Positions 31,383 through 40,240 are shown, counted from the stretch's first letter. The stretch is 64,000 bases of DNA from Devosia sp. (GCF_024707125.1 NZ_JANQAH010000007.1:186001-250000); one strand, 5' to 3'. Made by a program: numbers and translations. The notes: generated from the sequence alone by a model not told the origin.

Positions 31383-32548
31383 TGGCTGGTCCTTCCGATC
31401 AAGACAAACTCTCGGAAGACTGGGGCCTCGACACCATCGACGCTCCGAGCTCTTCCTTCGACATCCCGGGTGAGGATGGCGGCGAAGAAGACTGGGCTGC
31501 CATGCTCAAGGCCAGCCAGGATGCGGCCGCTGATGGCGGCGTGGATCGCGTCCTCAATCAGGACGAGATCGACAATCTCCTCGGCTTCGACGCGGCCACA
31601 GCCAGCAATGTCGAGCTCAGCGGCGTCCAGGCGCTGATCAACAATGCGCTCGTCAGCTACGAGCGTCTGCCGATGCTCGAAATCGTCTTCGACCGCCTCG
31701 TGCGTCTGGCGACGACTTCGCTGCGTAATTTCACCTCCGACAACGTGGAAGTCTCGCTCGACTCCATCTCGTCGGTGCGTTTCGGCGATTATCTCAATTC
31801 CATCCCGCTGCCGGCCATTCTTTCGGTCATCAAGGCGGAGGAATGGGAGAATTACGGCCTCCTCACCGTCGACTCCAACCTTATCTACTCGATGATCGAC
31901 GTGCTGCTGGGCGGCCGTCGCAGCGGCGTCACGGTGCGCATCGAGGGTCGTCCCTATACGACCATCGAGCAGGCACTGGCCCAGCGCCTCATCGAAGTGA
32001 TCCTTGAAGACACCAAGCGCGCCTTCGAGCCGGTCACCCAGATCAATTTCAAGCTCGAGCGCATGGAAACCAATCCGCGCTTTGCAGCCATCTCCCGGCC
32101 GAACAATGCCGCCATCCTGATCGAACTCCGCATCGAAATGGATGACCGCGGCGGCAAGGTCGAAATCCTTCTGCCCTACGCCACCATCGAACCCATCCGC
32201 GAACAGCTCCTGCAGATGTTCATGGGTGAAAAGTTCGGCCGCGACCCGATCTGGGAAGGGCACCTGGCGACGGAAATCTATCAGGCCGACGTCGAGATCG
32301 ATGCCGTCCTCCACGAACAGGAATTGCCCCTGTCGCGGCTTCTGGCGCTCAATGTCGGCGACACGGTGATGTTCGAGCGTTCGCCGAGCGATCCGGTCCT
32401 GCTGCGTTGCGGCGATGTCGAGCTTACCGAGGCCATTATGGGCCATATCGGAAATTACGTTTCAGTGCGGGTCACCCGCCCCCTCAACCCGCCGAAAGTC
32501 ACTATGGCGGCCTTTGAGGCTATTGATGAATCTATGGAAGGTCGATGA
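31382..32548 (+). CDS. fliM: flagellar motor switch protein FliM
   Basis: This 388-residue protein forms the C-ring layer that binds CheY-P. The CheY-P binding motif LNQDEIDNLL is at residues 58-67, after an acidic N-terminal extension of about 57 residues; in most FliM proteins it is at the very start. The middle domain (RNFTSDNVEVSLDSISSVRF, GDYLNSIPLPAILSVIK) and the C-terminal SpoA domain (LPLSRLLALNVGDTVMFERS) are intact. It is coupled to fliL by a 1-bp overlap and to the next gene by 4 bp. No fliG or fliN is in view. Confidence 0.95.
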   Translation: MAGPSDQDKLSEDWGLDTIDAPSSSFDIPGEDGGEEDWAAMLKASQDAAADGGVDRVLNQDEIDNLLGFDAATASNVELSGVQALINNALVSYERLPMLEIVFDRLVRLATTSLRNFTSDNVEVSLDSISSVRFGDYLNSIPLPAILSVIKAEEWENYGLLTVDSNLIYSMIDVLLGGRRSGVTVRIEGRPYTTIEQALAQRLIEVILEDTKRAFEPVTQINFKLERMETNPRFAAISRPNNAAILIELRIEMDDRGGKVEILLPYATIEPIREQLLQMFMGEKFGRDPIWEGHLATEIYQADVEIDAVLHEQELPLSRLLALNVGDTVMFERSPSDPVLLRCGDVELTEAIMGHIGNYVSVRVTRPLNPPKVTMAAFEAIDESMEGR

Positions 32549-33012
32549 TGTTGGGCTTGTCGATGGGATTGTTCATTGAAGCTGCGGTCGCAGTGCTCAT
32601 GGCGCTTACCCTGGGCTATTGCGTTATTCTCAACCGGCGCCTCGCACATCTTCACGCTGACCGCGAAGCGCTCAAGCTGATGGTGGGCGACCTGGTCACG
32701 GCTACCAACCTCGCCAATCAGGCGATCAAGGAACTCAAGTCTACCGCCGTCGAAGCGGACATGACGCTGAGCTCGCGCCTCGAAGAAGCCGAGCGTTTCG
32801 GTATCGAGCTTGCCAACCACATCAATTCCGGCGCCGCCATGATGCAGCGCATCGTGCGCCTGACCAATGTCGCCCGCCAGCACCCCGTGCTTGCCACGCC
32901 GACGCAGGCGGCCGAACAGGCCGACCGTATGGACGGCAAGCAGCCCAACAAGGTGCGCGCCGCGCTCGAACAGCTTTCGACGCGCGTCAGTAATCGTGGA
33001 GTTGCCGCGTGA
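32545..33012 (+). CDS. DUF6468-type flagellar operon protein
   Basis: This 155-residue protein has one N-terminal transmembrane helix (about 5-27, LSMGLFIEAAVAVLMALTLG) with the ...YCVILNRRL... junction, then a long helix with likely coiled coil (DREALKLMVGDLVTATNLAN; AIKELKSTAVEADMTLSSRL). Proteins of this pattern sit between fliM and motE in many alphaproteobacteria and are listed as DUF6468. It overlaps fliM and motE by 4 bp each. The role is unknown; a motor or stator accessory function is likely from position. Confidence 0.75.
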   Translation: MMLGLSMGLFIEAAVAVLMALTLGYCVILNRRLAHLHADREALKLMVGDLVTATNLANQAIKELKSTAVEADMTLSSRLEEAERFGIELANHINSGAAMMQRIVRLTNVARQHPVLATPTQAAEQADRMDGKQPNKVRAALEQLSTRVSNRGVAA

Positions 33013-34061
33013 ACCGGATTCGCCTGCTCCCTGTCGTTATCCTGATGGTGGCAGCCCTCCTGGTCCTCAAGACCGTAGGTCTGGTTACCCAGGGGCACTA
33101 CGCTCTCTCGGGCGTCACCCCGGCCATGGCGGCCGGTGGTGGTGGCGGCGAGGCTGCGGGCGGCCATGGCGGCGACGCGGCAGCGCCCGCCGGAACCACA
33201 ACCCTGCAGCAGCCGACGCTTTCGGATGCTGCGCCGACCATGGGCGATACCTCGCCCACACTTGGCGAGCAGGCCACCGCCGAGGCTGGTGGCCACGGTG
33301 CTCCGCCGGCCGCTGAAGGCGGTCATGGCGCTCCTGCTCCTGCAGCCGAAGGCGAGCATGGCGCTGCCCCGGCTGTTGAAGGCGAAGTTGTTCAGGTTGC
33401 TGAGGCCAATGTCGAGGCTGCCGGTGGCGGCGAGCATGGCAGCACCAACAGCGTTGCCGATTTCAACGCCTGTGCTCCGCGTCCCGTTGGCGAAGTCGAA
33501 GGTGGTCAGCTCACCGCTATTCCAGGCGATTGCCCGCCACTGACCGATGCCGTTCCGCAGTTGTCGACGCCCTCGGGCAATGTCGATATCGGCGGTTCCG
33601 ACCCGACCCTGACCGAGCAGGTCCTGCTCGATCGTCTGGCCGCGCGTCGTACCGAACTTGAAACCTACGAGCAGGAACTTGCCCTGCGCGCCTCGCTCAT
33701 CGACGCCGCCGAACAGCGCGCCAATGAACGGACAGCCACGCTCCAGGCCCTCGAAGCGCAGATCGCAACCCTGGTCGAAGAGCGCAAGAGGCTTGAAGAA
33801 GAGCAGTTCACCTCCATCGTCTCCATGTATCAGACGATGAAACCCAAGGACGCTGCAGGCATCTTCAATCAGCTCGAAATCGACATTCTGGTGCGTGTCG
33901 CCAAGATGATGTCGCCGCGCAAGATGGCGCCGATTCTCGCAGCGATGGATACGGCGCGGGCGCAGGAACTGACCGTGCGACTCGCTTCCGAGACTTCGGA
34001 GAATCCCGAAGAGATGCAGGCGGCAGATCTCGCGGCCCTGCCGCAGATCGTCGGCCAGTAA
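33009..34061 (+). CDS. MotE-like periplasmic motor protein
   Basis: This 350-residue protein starts at GTG, overlapping the previous gene. An N-terminal signal or anchor helix (residues 5-25) is followed by a 150-residue low-complexity region rich in Gly, Ala, Glu and His with GGHGAPPAAEGGHGAPAPAA type repeats. A coiled coil follows (LLDRLAARRTELETYEQELA) and a C-terminal MotE/MgtE-N-like domain (MYQTMKPKDAAGIFNQLEID, MMSPRKMAPILAAMDT). In rhizobia MotE chaperones MotC for torque generation. The long His-rich linker is unusual. An intrinsic hairpin follows the stop. Confidence 0.85.
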   Translation: MNRIRLLPVVILMVAALLVLKTVGLVTQGHYALSGVTPAMAAGGGGGEAAGGHGGDAAAPAGTTTLQQPTLSDAAPTMGDTSPTLGEQATAEAGGHGAPPAAEGGHGAPAPAAEGEHGAAPAVEGEVVQVAEANVEAAGGGEHGSTNSVADFNACAPRPVGEVEGGQLTAIPGDCPPLTDAVPQLSTPSGNVDIGGSDPTLTEQVLLDRLAARRTELETYEQELALRASLIDAAEQRANERTATLQALEAQIATLVEERKRLEEEQFTSIVSMYQTMKPKDAAGIFNQLEIDILVRVAKMMSPRKMAPILAAMDTARAQELTVRLASETSENPEEMQAADLAALPQIVGQ

Positions 34062-34067
34062 GATCAA

Positions 34068-34097
34068 GTGAAGGGGCGGGTGTCGCCGCCCCTTCAC
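34068..34097 (+). terminator. hairpin after the motE-like gene
   Basis: A 12-bp perfect stem, GTGAAGGGGCGG / CCGCCCCTTCAC, with a 6-nt loop, 7 bp after the stop. There is no T-run, so it may stabilise the mRNA end or end transcription weakly. Confidence 0.6.
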
Positions 34098-34108
34098 ATC
34101 TCCCACGG

Positions 34109-34181
34109 TGTCAGTCCCGCGAGAGCGGGAATCGCTGTTTCAGGCACTGCGCTGGGATTCCTGCCTTCGCGACAATGACGC
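34109..34181. repeat. dispersed palindromic repeat, family A, degenerate
   Basis: GTGTCAGTCCCGCGAGAGCG ... CCTTCGCGACAATGACGC. It is a decayed relative of the repeat at 108-177. Confidence 0.55.
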
Positions 34182-34251
34182 TGGGAAAGGCCGAGCTATC
34201 AGGCTCTGCCTCCGGCTTTCGCGCTTTTCTTTCGCCCCGAAATGCTCAGGC

Positions 34252-34266
34252 GTAATCGCGCGTTAA
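34252..34266 (+). promoter_or_regulatory. possible CtrA box upstream of the TPR gene
   Basis: GTAA-TCGCGCG-TTAA has the half-site spacing of CtrA boxes with one consensus mismatch and lacks the trailing CC. It lies 75 bp before the chosen TPR gene start. Confidence 0.35.
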
Positions 34267-34341
34267 GCATGTCTGCCTAAGCTGCCGACAGTAGAATCTG
34301 GTGCCTCGTCTTGCGCGCCAGGGCAGATGGAAGTCGTGACA

Positions 34342-37300
34342 ATGACGATCAACCCGGGTTGGCTGAAGCCGCGGAATATTCTTGCTGCGGCATTGCTGTC
34401 GGTCAGCCTCCTGTCCGTCTCTGTGGCCATGGCCCAGGAACAGGCGCAGTTCTTCGCCACCCAGGAAGAGGGCTACGGCCGTCTCGTCGTTAGCTTCCCG
34501 GACCGCGACACCATGCCGGCTTATGCCATGCGCATGAGCAATGGCGTTCTGTCGCTCGAATTCGACGAGCCGATCTCCCTCGTCCTTCCGGACGTCGCTT
34601 CGATCATGCCCGAATATCTGTCAGTGGCCCGGCTCGACCCGGCCGGAACAGGCCTGCGCATCGGCCTTCGCACCACGCTCAATTTCAACCGCACCGAAGC
34701 GGGCACCAAGCTGTTCATCGACCTTCTGCCGCCCGACTGGCAGGGCTCGCCGCCGCCGCTGCCGCAGGACGTGCTCGACGAAATGGCCGAAAAGGCCCAG
34801 CGCATCGCGCTGCGCGATGACCAGAAGCGCAAGGCGCAGGTGGTTGCCGAGCAGAACCCGATCGCTAGCCTCCGCATTGGCCGCAATCCGACCTTCATGC
34901 GCCTGCAGTTCGATTGGACCATTCCCACCGGCGGCGAATTCGATTTTTCCGGCGAGCAGGGGCGCATTGATTTCGAATGGCCGGTCGGTATCGACCTGCG
35001 CGAACTGCTGACCGATCTGCCGTCCGAAATCGTCTCGGCGAAAAATGAGGTCACCCTCGATGGCAGCGCCGTCGAGTTGAAGTTCGGCCGCGGCGTAACC
35101 CCTCGATTCTATTCGACCGGACCCAACCAGTACGTCCTCGACATCGATATTGCGGGCGAGGGGCTTCCCGAATTCTCCGCCGCCGCCCTGGCCACCGAAG
35201 CGCCGGCCGGCGCACCGGCCGTCGAGGGGCAGCAGCCCGGAATGGCCGCGGCAGGCAGCGATCTGACCGCAACAGATCCTGAAAAGATCACCCCCTTCAT
35301 CACGACGCTGGGCAGCACCGTGCGCGTCGTCTTCCCCTTCGTGCAGGAGACACCCTCCGCGATTTTCCGCCGTGGCGATTCCGTCTGGATGGTCTTTGAT
35401 ACGCACAGCGCCATCCAGCTTCCCGAAGAGCTCGAAAAGCTCTCCGCCATTTCGAGCGAATTCGTCGTCACCACGGTCGACGACGCGCAGGTCGTCCGCA
35501 TCGACCTCTCGCAGGATCGGCTCGCCACCATCGGCTCCGAAGGTCAGGCCTGGGTTCTTTCGCTTGGCGATGTCATGATGGCGCCAACCGAACCCATGGA
35601 GCTGACCCGCCGTCGCGACATGCGCGGCGACTTTGAAATGGTCGCCAATCTCGTGCGCCCCGGCCGCGTCCACGATTTCCAGGATCCGCTGGTCGGCGAT
35701 CATCTCAGCGTCATCACCGCCTATCCGCCCGCCCGCGGCATTACCCGTTCGCTCGACTATGTGGATTTCTCCGCCCTGCAGAGCGTCCATGGCCTCGTGA
35801 TCCGCCCCAAGGCCGACAATCTCGAAGTGGCGCTCGAAAACGCCCTCGCGGTCATCACGGCAGACGAGGGGCTGGAAGTGTCGTCCACCGACACGCTCCG
35901 CCAGGATCTTCCCTCATCGGCCCCCAGCCAGCGCGCCAGCTTCATCGATTTCGATCCGCTGCAGCAGCCCGATTTCGCCCTTTTCGCCAAGCAGCGTGAC
36001 GAGCTCGAAGCCGCCGCAGCCGCCAGCGATGGCCGCGCCCGCGATACAGCACGGCTCGACCTCGCCAATTTCTTCATCGCCAATGGGCTTTCTCACGAGG
36101 CGCTGGGCATCCTGCGCGTGATCAGCGAAACCCAGCGCAACGAGGAAGTGCTCAGCAAGGTCCAGATGAGCGAAGCCGTCGCCAATATTATGGCCGGCCG
36201 TCCCAAGGACGCGCTGATGCGCCTCAATGCCTCCGGCATGGACCAGGACGTCGACGCCATGTTCTGGCGCGCCATCGCCCGCTCGCAGAACGGTGACTAT
36301 GCCGGCGCCCGCGCCGATGCGACCCAGGCCTATTCCATCATCGACAGCTACCCGTCCTGGGCGCGCGAAATGTTCCTGCTGGCCGCCACCCGTGCGGCCG
36401 TCGAAGAGCACTATGCTGATCAGGCGCAGGAAATGATCGGCGACGTCGTCTTCGCCGCGCTCAGCGAAGATCAGGTTGGCGAATTCAGCCTGCTCTCCGG
36501 CCGCATTGCCGAAGAACAGGGCCGTCTTGATGCGGCCATCGACATGTATGGCCAGGCCATCGCCACCGAAGTCCGTCCGGCCCGCGCCGAAGCGGTTTAC
36601 CGCACGCTCGGCATTCTCGATAAGCAGAAGCGCCTCGACGTGGTCCGTGGCGCCCAGACCCTCGCCGCCGAAGCGCTGCTCTGGCGCGGCGACGCCCTCG
36701 GCGCCGATATGCAGGGCATGCTGGCCGATCTCTATTTCCGCACCGGCGAATACCGCCAGGGCTTTGAATCGGTCATGGCCGCCGTCGCCAGCGATCCGGA
36801 AAGCCGCGACGTACAGGCCCTGAGCGACCACGCCCAGCGCATGTTCAACGACCTCTTCCTCAACGGTCTCGCCGATTCCATCGGCCCCGTCGAAGCGCTT
36901 GGCATCTATTACGATTTTCGCCAGTTGACGCCGCCCGGCGCACGCGGCGACGAAATGATCCGCAATCTCGCGCGCCGCCTCGTGCGCGTCGACTTGCTGC
37001 CGCAGGCCGCCGAGCTGCTGCAATACCAGCTCGACAATCGCCTCCGCGGCGTTGCCCGCACCGAAGTCGCCTCCGACCTCGCCGTCATCTACCTTGCCGA
37101 GCACAAGCCGGCCGAGGCCATGCGCGTGCTCAACGATACGCGCCTGCCGGACCTCTCCGGTACGCTCGCCCGCCAGCGCCGGATTCTCGAAGCCCGTGCG
37201 CTGCTCGATGGCGGCCGCGACCAGCTCGCGCTTGATCTCGTGCGCGATCTCACCGGCCAGGATGTCGAACTCATGCGCATCGACGCGCATTGGCAGGCCA

Positions 37301-37689
37301 AGCGCTACGCCCAGGCCGGCCAGTTCATCGAAGCCCTTTACGGCGCGACCCCTGCCGGTGTTCCGCTCACCAAGGCCGCCCGCATGGGCATCCTGCAGGC
37401 CGGCGTCGGCTACGCCCTTTCCAACGACGCTGCCGGCCTCGCGCGCCTGCGCGCGAAATATTCCGACGCCATGGTCAATTCGCCGGAATGGCCGATGTTT
37501 GACTATGTCACCGGCCCGATCGAAGTCACGAGCACCCAGTTCCGCCAGGTGGCCCAACAGATCGCCGCCGTCGACGGCCTCGAAACCTTCCTCGCCGCCT
37601 ATCGCGAAGTCTACGAAAGCCAGGGCGCCCTGACGCCGGTATCGGCAACGGAAGAGGATGCCGGCTCGGTGGCTTCGCTCAGCGAGTAG
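34342..37689 (+). CDS. large secreted TPR protein at the end of the flagellar operon
   Basis: The protein has 1115 residues from the ATG at 34342 (GGAAG upstream; an in-frame ATG at 34327 has a poorer site). A signal peptide (about 1-33, ending SVAMAQ) leads into an N-terminal beta-rich region of about 500 residues with repeated VVFPF/LQFDW type strands. The C-terminal half has helical TPR-like pairs (FFIANGLSHEALGILRVISE; DMYGQAIATEVRPARAEAVY; VIYLAEHKPAEAMRVLNDTR). Similar large TPR genes follow motE in related genomes. It is probably a periplasmic scaffold. Its substrate or partner is unknown. Confidence 0.8.
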   Translation: MTINPGWLKPRNILAAALLSVSLLSVSVAMAQEQAQFFATQEEGYGRLVVSFPDRDTMPAYAMRMSNGVLSLEFDEPISLVLPDVASIMPEYLSVARLDPAGTGLRIGLRTTLNFNRTEAGTKLFIDLLPPDWQGSPPPLPQDVLDEMAEKAQRIALRDDQKRKAQVVAEQNPIASLRIGRNPTFMRLQFDWTIPTGGEFDFSGEQGRIDFEWPVGIDLRELLTDLPSEIVSAKNEVTLDGSAVELKFGRGVTPRFYSTGPNQYVLDIDIAGEGLPEFSAAALATEAPAGAPAVEGQQPGMAAAGSDLTATDPEKITPFITTLGSTVRVVFPFVQETPSAIFRRGDSVWMVFDTHSAIQLPEELEKLSAISSEFVVTTVDDAQVVRIDLSQDRLATIGSEGQAWVLSLGDVMMAPTEPMELTRRRDMRGDFEMVANLVRPGRVHDFQDPLVGDHLSVITAYPPARGITRSLDYVDFSALQSVHGLVIRPKADNLEVALENALAVITADEGLEVSSTDTLRQDLPSSAPSQRASFIDFDPLQQPDFALFAKQRDELEAAAAASDGRARDTARLDLANFFIANGLSHEALGILRVISETQRNEEVLSKVQMSEAVANIMAGRPKDALMRLNASGMDQDVDAMFWRAIARSQNGDYAGARADATQAYSIIDSYPSWAREMFLLAATRAAVEEHYADQAQEMIGDVVFAALSEDQVGEFSLLSGRIAEEQGRLDAAIDMYGQAIATEVRPARAEAVYRTLGILDKQKRLDVVRGAQTLAAEALLWRGDALGADMQGMLADLYFRTGEYRQGFESVMAAVASDPESRDVQALSDHAQRMFNDLFLNGLADSIGPVEALGIYYDFRQLTPPGARGDEMIRNLARRLVRVDLLPQAAELLQYQLDNRLRGVARTEVASDLAVIYLAEHKPAEAMRVLNDTRLPDLSGTLARQRRILEARALLDGGRDQLALDLVRDLTGQDVELMRIDAHWQAKRYAQAGQFIEALYGATPAGVPLTKAARMGILQAGVGYALSNDAAGLARLRAKYSDAMVNSPEWPMFDYVTGPIEVTSTQFRQVAQQIAAVDGLETFLAAYREVYESQGALTPVSATEEDAGSVASLSE

Positions 37690-37760
37690 GGCTGATCAGG
37701 GCGAGATTGGCCGAGACGGAGCTGAATTCGGCTTCGACGAAGGCGAGGTCGCGACCATTG

Positions 37761-38765
37761 TCAGGCGCTGGCGTACTCTCTCACGGCGCATTCCAAAACT
37801 TCGGCTCTGACCTCGCCCGTGTAGACCCCGTTCAGTCGTTCGATGAGCATTGCAACAGCTCGGTGCGCGAGTGCAGATGGCGCAACCCCCACTCGGGTCA
37901 GCGTTGGTCGCACATAGCGCATTTCGGGCTGGTCGCCGAAGACGGCGACGGCGATGTCATCGGGCACTCGGATGTTGTGATCGTGCAGGCGCGCCAGGCC
38001 CGCCATCGCCATGAGATAGTTGGCGAAGAAAATGGCGCTGGGCATGTCGCCCTTATGAGTTTCTACCAGCCAGTCGACCGCCTCCTCGCCCGAGGGGGCG
38101 AGATAGGTGCCTTCGTATCGCAGATCGGCAAAAGGAGGAGCGCCGCCATCGGCAAGGCCCTTCTCAAGGCCATCCGCCCGCGCCATTGCCTCGGCGAAAT
38201 GCGCTGGCCCGGTGACGTGAGCAACACGACGGTGTCCCTTCGAGGCAAGCAGCTTTCCCATCGCATAGCCTCCGCCGAAATCGTCGATCTTGACGCTGTC
38301 GACGGCCCGATTTGGAAGGTCACCAATAAAAACGGTGGGAATATCGAGCTTGAGTAGCTCGTCATGCATGCGGTGGAGCGCGAAGTCGCCGACGATAAGG
38401 CCATCAACGCGCTTGTTGCGGATCTGCCGGAGATATTCGCGGTTGTGGTCTTGGGGGTGCCCACCAGGCACGTCCGAGTTGAAGATCATGGTGTCGAGGC
38501 CGATGGCCTCGAGGTCCGATTGCGCCGTTTTGACCAGCTCCGGATAGAATGGGTTACGGATATCGGGGATGAGTAGGGCCACGATATTGGTGCGGCCAGT
38601 ACGCAGGCTCTGGGCCTGCGGATTGGGCACATAGCCCATTTCGTCGATCGCCGCGAGGACGCGGGTGCGAAGATGCTCGGACACGCGGTCAGCGTGATTG
38701 AGCACATGCGAAACGGTGGTGCGGGAGACGCCCGCGCGTTCGGCAACCTTGGAAATCGTTGTCAT
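37761..38765 (-). CDS. LacI-family repressor of the GH172/ABC locus
   Basis: The protein has 334 residues from the ATG at 38765, starting MTTISKVAERAGVSRTTVSH (LacI-type HTH, residues 3-25, with hinge TVSHVLNHADRVSE). The rest is a periplasmic-binding-protein-like sugar sensor domain. It is divergent from a GH172 glycosidase and a five-gene ABC importer and so most likely represses them. Near-palindromes ATTTGCAAAT lie directly in front of its start and are the probable operators. The effector sugar is unknown. Confidence 0.9.
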   Translation of the reverse strand: MTTISKVAERAGVSRTTVSHVLNHADRVSEHLRTRVLAAIDEMGYVPNPQAQSLRTGRTNIVALLIPDIRNPFYPELVKTAQSDLEAIGLDTMIFNSDVPGGHPQDHNREYLRQIRNKRVDGLIVGDFALHRMHDELLKLDIPTVFIGDLPNRAVDSVKIDDFGGGYAMGKLLASKGHRRVAHVTGPAHFAEAMARADGLEKGLADGGAPPFADLRYEGTYLAPSGEEAVDWLVETHKGDMPSAIFFANYLMAMAGLARLHDHNIRVPDDIAVAVFGDQPEMRYVRPTLTRVGVAPSALAHRAVAMLIERLNGVYTGEVRAEVLECAVREYASA

Positions 38766-38779
38766 ACAGGGATCGCTAT

Positions 38780-38827
38780 CATTGGCAAAATCGATTTGCA
38801 AATTGATTTGTGAATGCATTTGCAAAA
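38780..38827. promoter_or_regulatory. LacI operator cluster
   Basis: ATTTGCAAAT (38794-38803) is a perfect palindrome. ATTTGCAAAA (38818-38827) lies 24 bp further, and a weaker ATTGGCAAAAT is at 38781-38791. They lie between the repressor and the GH172 gene, with even spacing close to two helical turns or slightly more. Confidence 0.6.
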
Positions 38828-38944
38828 GCGAAATTGCTTGTTATGGTGACTGCGTCGGATGGCGGCCAGACGCTGTCGACGGGATGGAAATGGGTTAGCA
38901 CGGACAAGAAGCCGGCAATCCATCTCGCCATCGGGAGGACATCG

Positions 38945-38971
38945 ATGCTGCATTTCGACTCTGTCACGTAA
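38945..38971 (+). CDS. possible 8-codon leader ORF upstream of the GH172 gene
   Basis: ATG at 38945 encodes MLHFDSVT then TAA. It has the best ribosome site of the 357-bp gap (GGGAGGACATCG before the ATG), whereas the GH172 start itself has a poor site. It could be a leader peptide or the remnant of an older start. The rest of 38766-39122 shows only the LacI boxes. Confidence 0.3.
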   Translation: MLHFDSVT

Positions 38972-39122
38972 GGCCTCGGCCGCCCTCTTCTTCATCGCAA
39001 ATGTCTCTCGCAGCCGCTGCCCGGCGCTGCGCAGTCACGTCTTTTTCTTCATCGGGCCATCGCAACGAGCGCCCATTGGCGCGCGATCGGATGGTTGTTG
39101 CCCCAACGCTGCGGAATACCAC

Positions 39123-40238
39123 ATGAACGCTCCCTTTTCCGGCCTCGACGTCAATCTGGGTAATCTTTATCGCCTGTCTCAAGCCAAGACGCGCTCCATT
39201 TCACCGGAGAATTTCACCGGTGAAAAGGGCAGGGGCGGAATGGCCACCGAGGGCACGGGTGCCGAATGCGCCCGCGGCCTCGGGCAGGGCTGGAAAGTCT
39301 CGCCCTCCATTCGTATCGAAGCCAATGAAACGCGCGTCCTCGCCGACATAGAAGGGCCTGGTGCCATCCAGCAGATATGGCTGACCACGGCCAACCTGCG
39401 CTGGCGCGACCTGATCCTGCGCATCTACTGGGACGATCAGGAGCATCCGTCGGTGGAAGCGCCGATCGGCGATTTTTTCTGCTCGGGCTGGAACCGCTTT
39501 GCGCAGGTCACTTCGCTCGCCGTCTGCGTCAATCCCGGCCGCGCGTTCAACTGCTACTGGCAGATGCCGTTCAAGAAGCGCGCCCGCATCACCATCGAAA
39601 ACCGCGACCCCGATGATTTCGGCATCATCTACTACCAGGTCAATTATGCGCTGGCCGATGTGCCCGAAGACGCCGCCTATTTCCATGCTCAGTTCCGTCG
39701 CACCAATCCGCTGCCTTTCAAGGAGGACTACACCATCCTCGATGGTGTGACGGGCAAGGGCCAGTATGTCGGTACCTATATGGCTTGGGGCGTCAACAAT
39801 GCCGGCTGGTGGGGCGAGGGTGAGATAAAATTCTTCATGGATGGGGACAAGGAATTCCCCACCATCTGCGGCACGGGCACGGAAGACTATTTCTGTGGCG
39901 CGTATAATTTCGACGGCGGGGTGGTCGATGCCACCATGGACAGCCGTTACCGCGAGTTCACGACACCCTATGCCGGCCTGCCACAGGTGCTGCGCCCCGA
40001 TGGCACCTATCAGAGCCAGACGCGCTTCGGCATGTATCGCTGGCATATCCACGACCCGATCCGCTTCGACACCGATCTGCGCGTGACGATCCAGGCCCTG
40101 GGCTGGCGCACGGAAAAGCAGAACCGCCGCTATCTGCCCTTGCAGGACGATATCGCCTCGGTCGCCTTCTGGTACCAGACCCTGCCGGCGGCGCCATTCT
40201 CGCAACTGCCCGACCGCGACTATCTCGAGATCATCTGA
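39123..40238 (+). CDS. GH172 (DUF2961) glycosidase
   Basis: The protein has 371 residues from the ATG at 39123. Characterised GH172 enzymes act on D-fructofuranosides and D- or L-arabinofuranosides as trimeric assemblies. Conserved blocks here are LSQAKTRSISPENFTGEKGR near the start, ADIEGPGAIQQIWLT, WWGEGEIKFFMDGD with Glu232/Glu234, and GTGTEDYF with Glu254; the catalytic Glu pair of the family lies in the last two. There is no signal peptide, so it acts in the cytoplasm, presumably on a glycoside brought in by the ABC importer that starts 2 bp later. The start is uncertain because the ribosome site is weak. Confidence 0.85.
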   Translation: MNAPFSGLDVNLGNLYRLSQAKTRSISPENFTGEKGRGGMATEGTGAECARGLGQGWKVSPSIRIEANETRVLADIEGPGAIQQIWLTTANLRWRDLILRIYWDDQEHPSVEAPIGDFFCSGWNRFAQVTSLAVCVNPGRAFNCYWQMPFKKRARITIENRDPDDFGIIYYQVNYALADVPEDAAYFHAQFRRTNPLPFKEDYTILDGVTGKGQYVGTYMAWGVNNAGWWGEGEIKFFMDGDKEFPTICGTGTEDYFCGAYNFDGGVVDATMDSRYREFTTPYAGLPQVLRPDGTYQSQTRFGMYRWHIHDPIRFDTDLRVTIQALGWRTEKQNRRYLPLQDDIASVAFWYQTLPAAPFSQLPDRDYLEII

Positions 40239-40240
40239 CC

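Noticed and set aside
35914..37557. 547-codon frame antisense to the TPR gene
   Set aside because: The plus-strand protein has a signal peptide and TPR helices; the antisense product has none.
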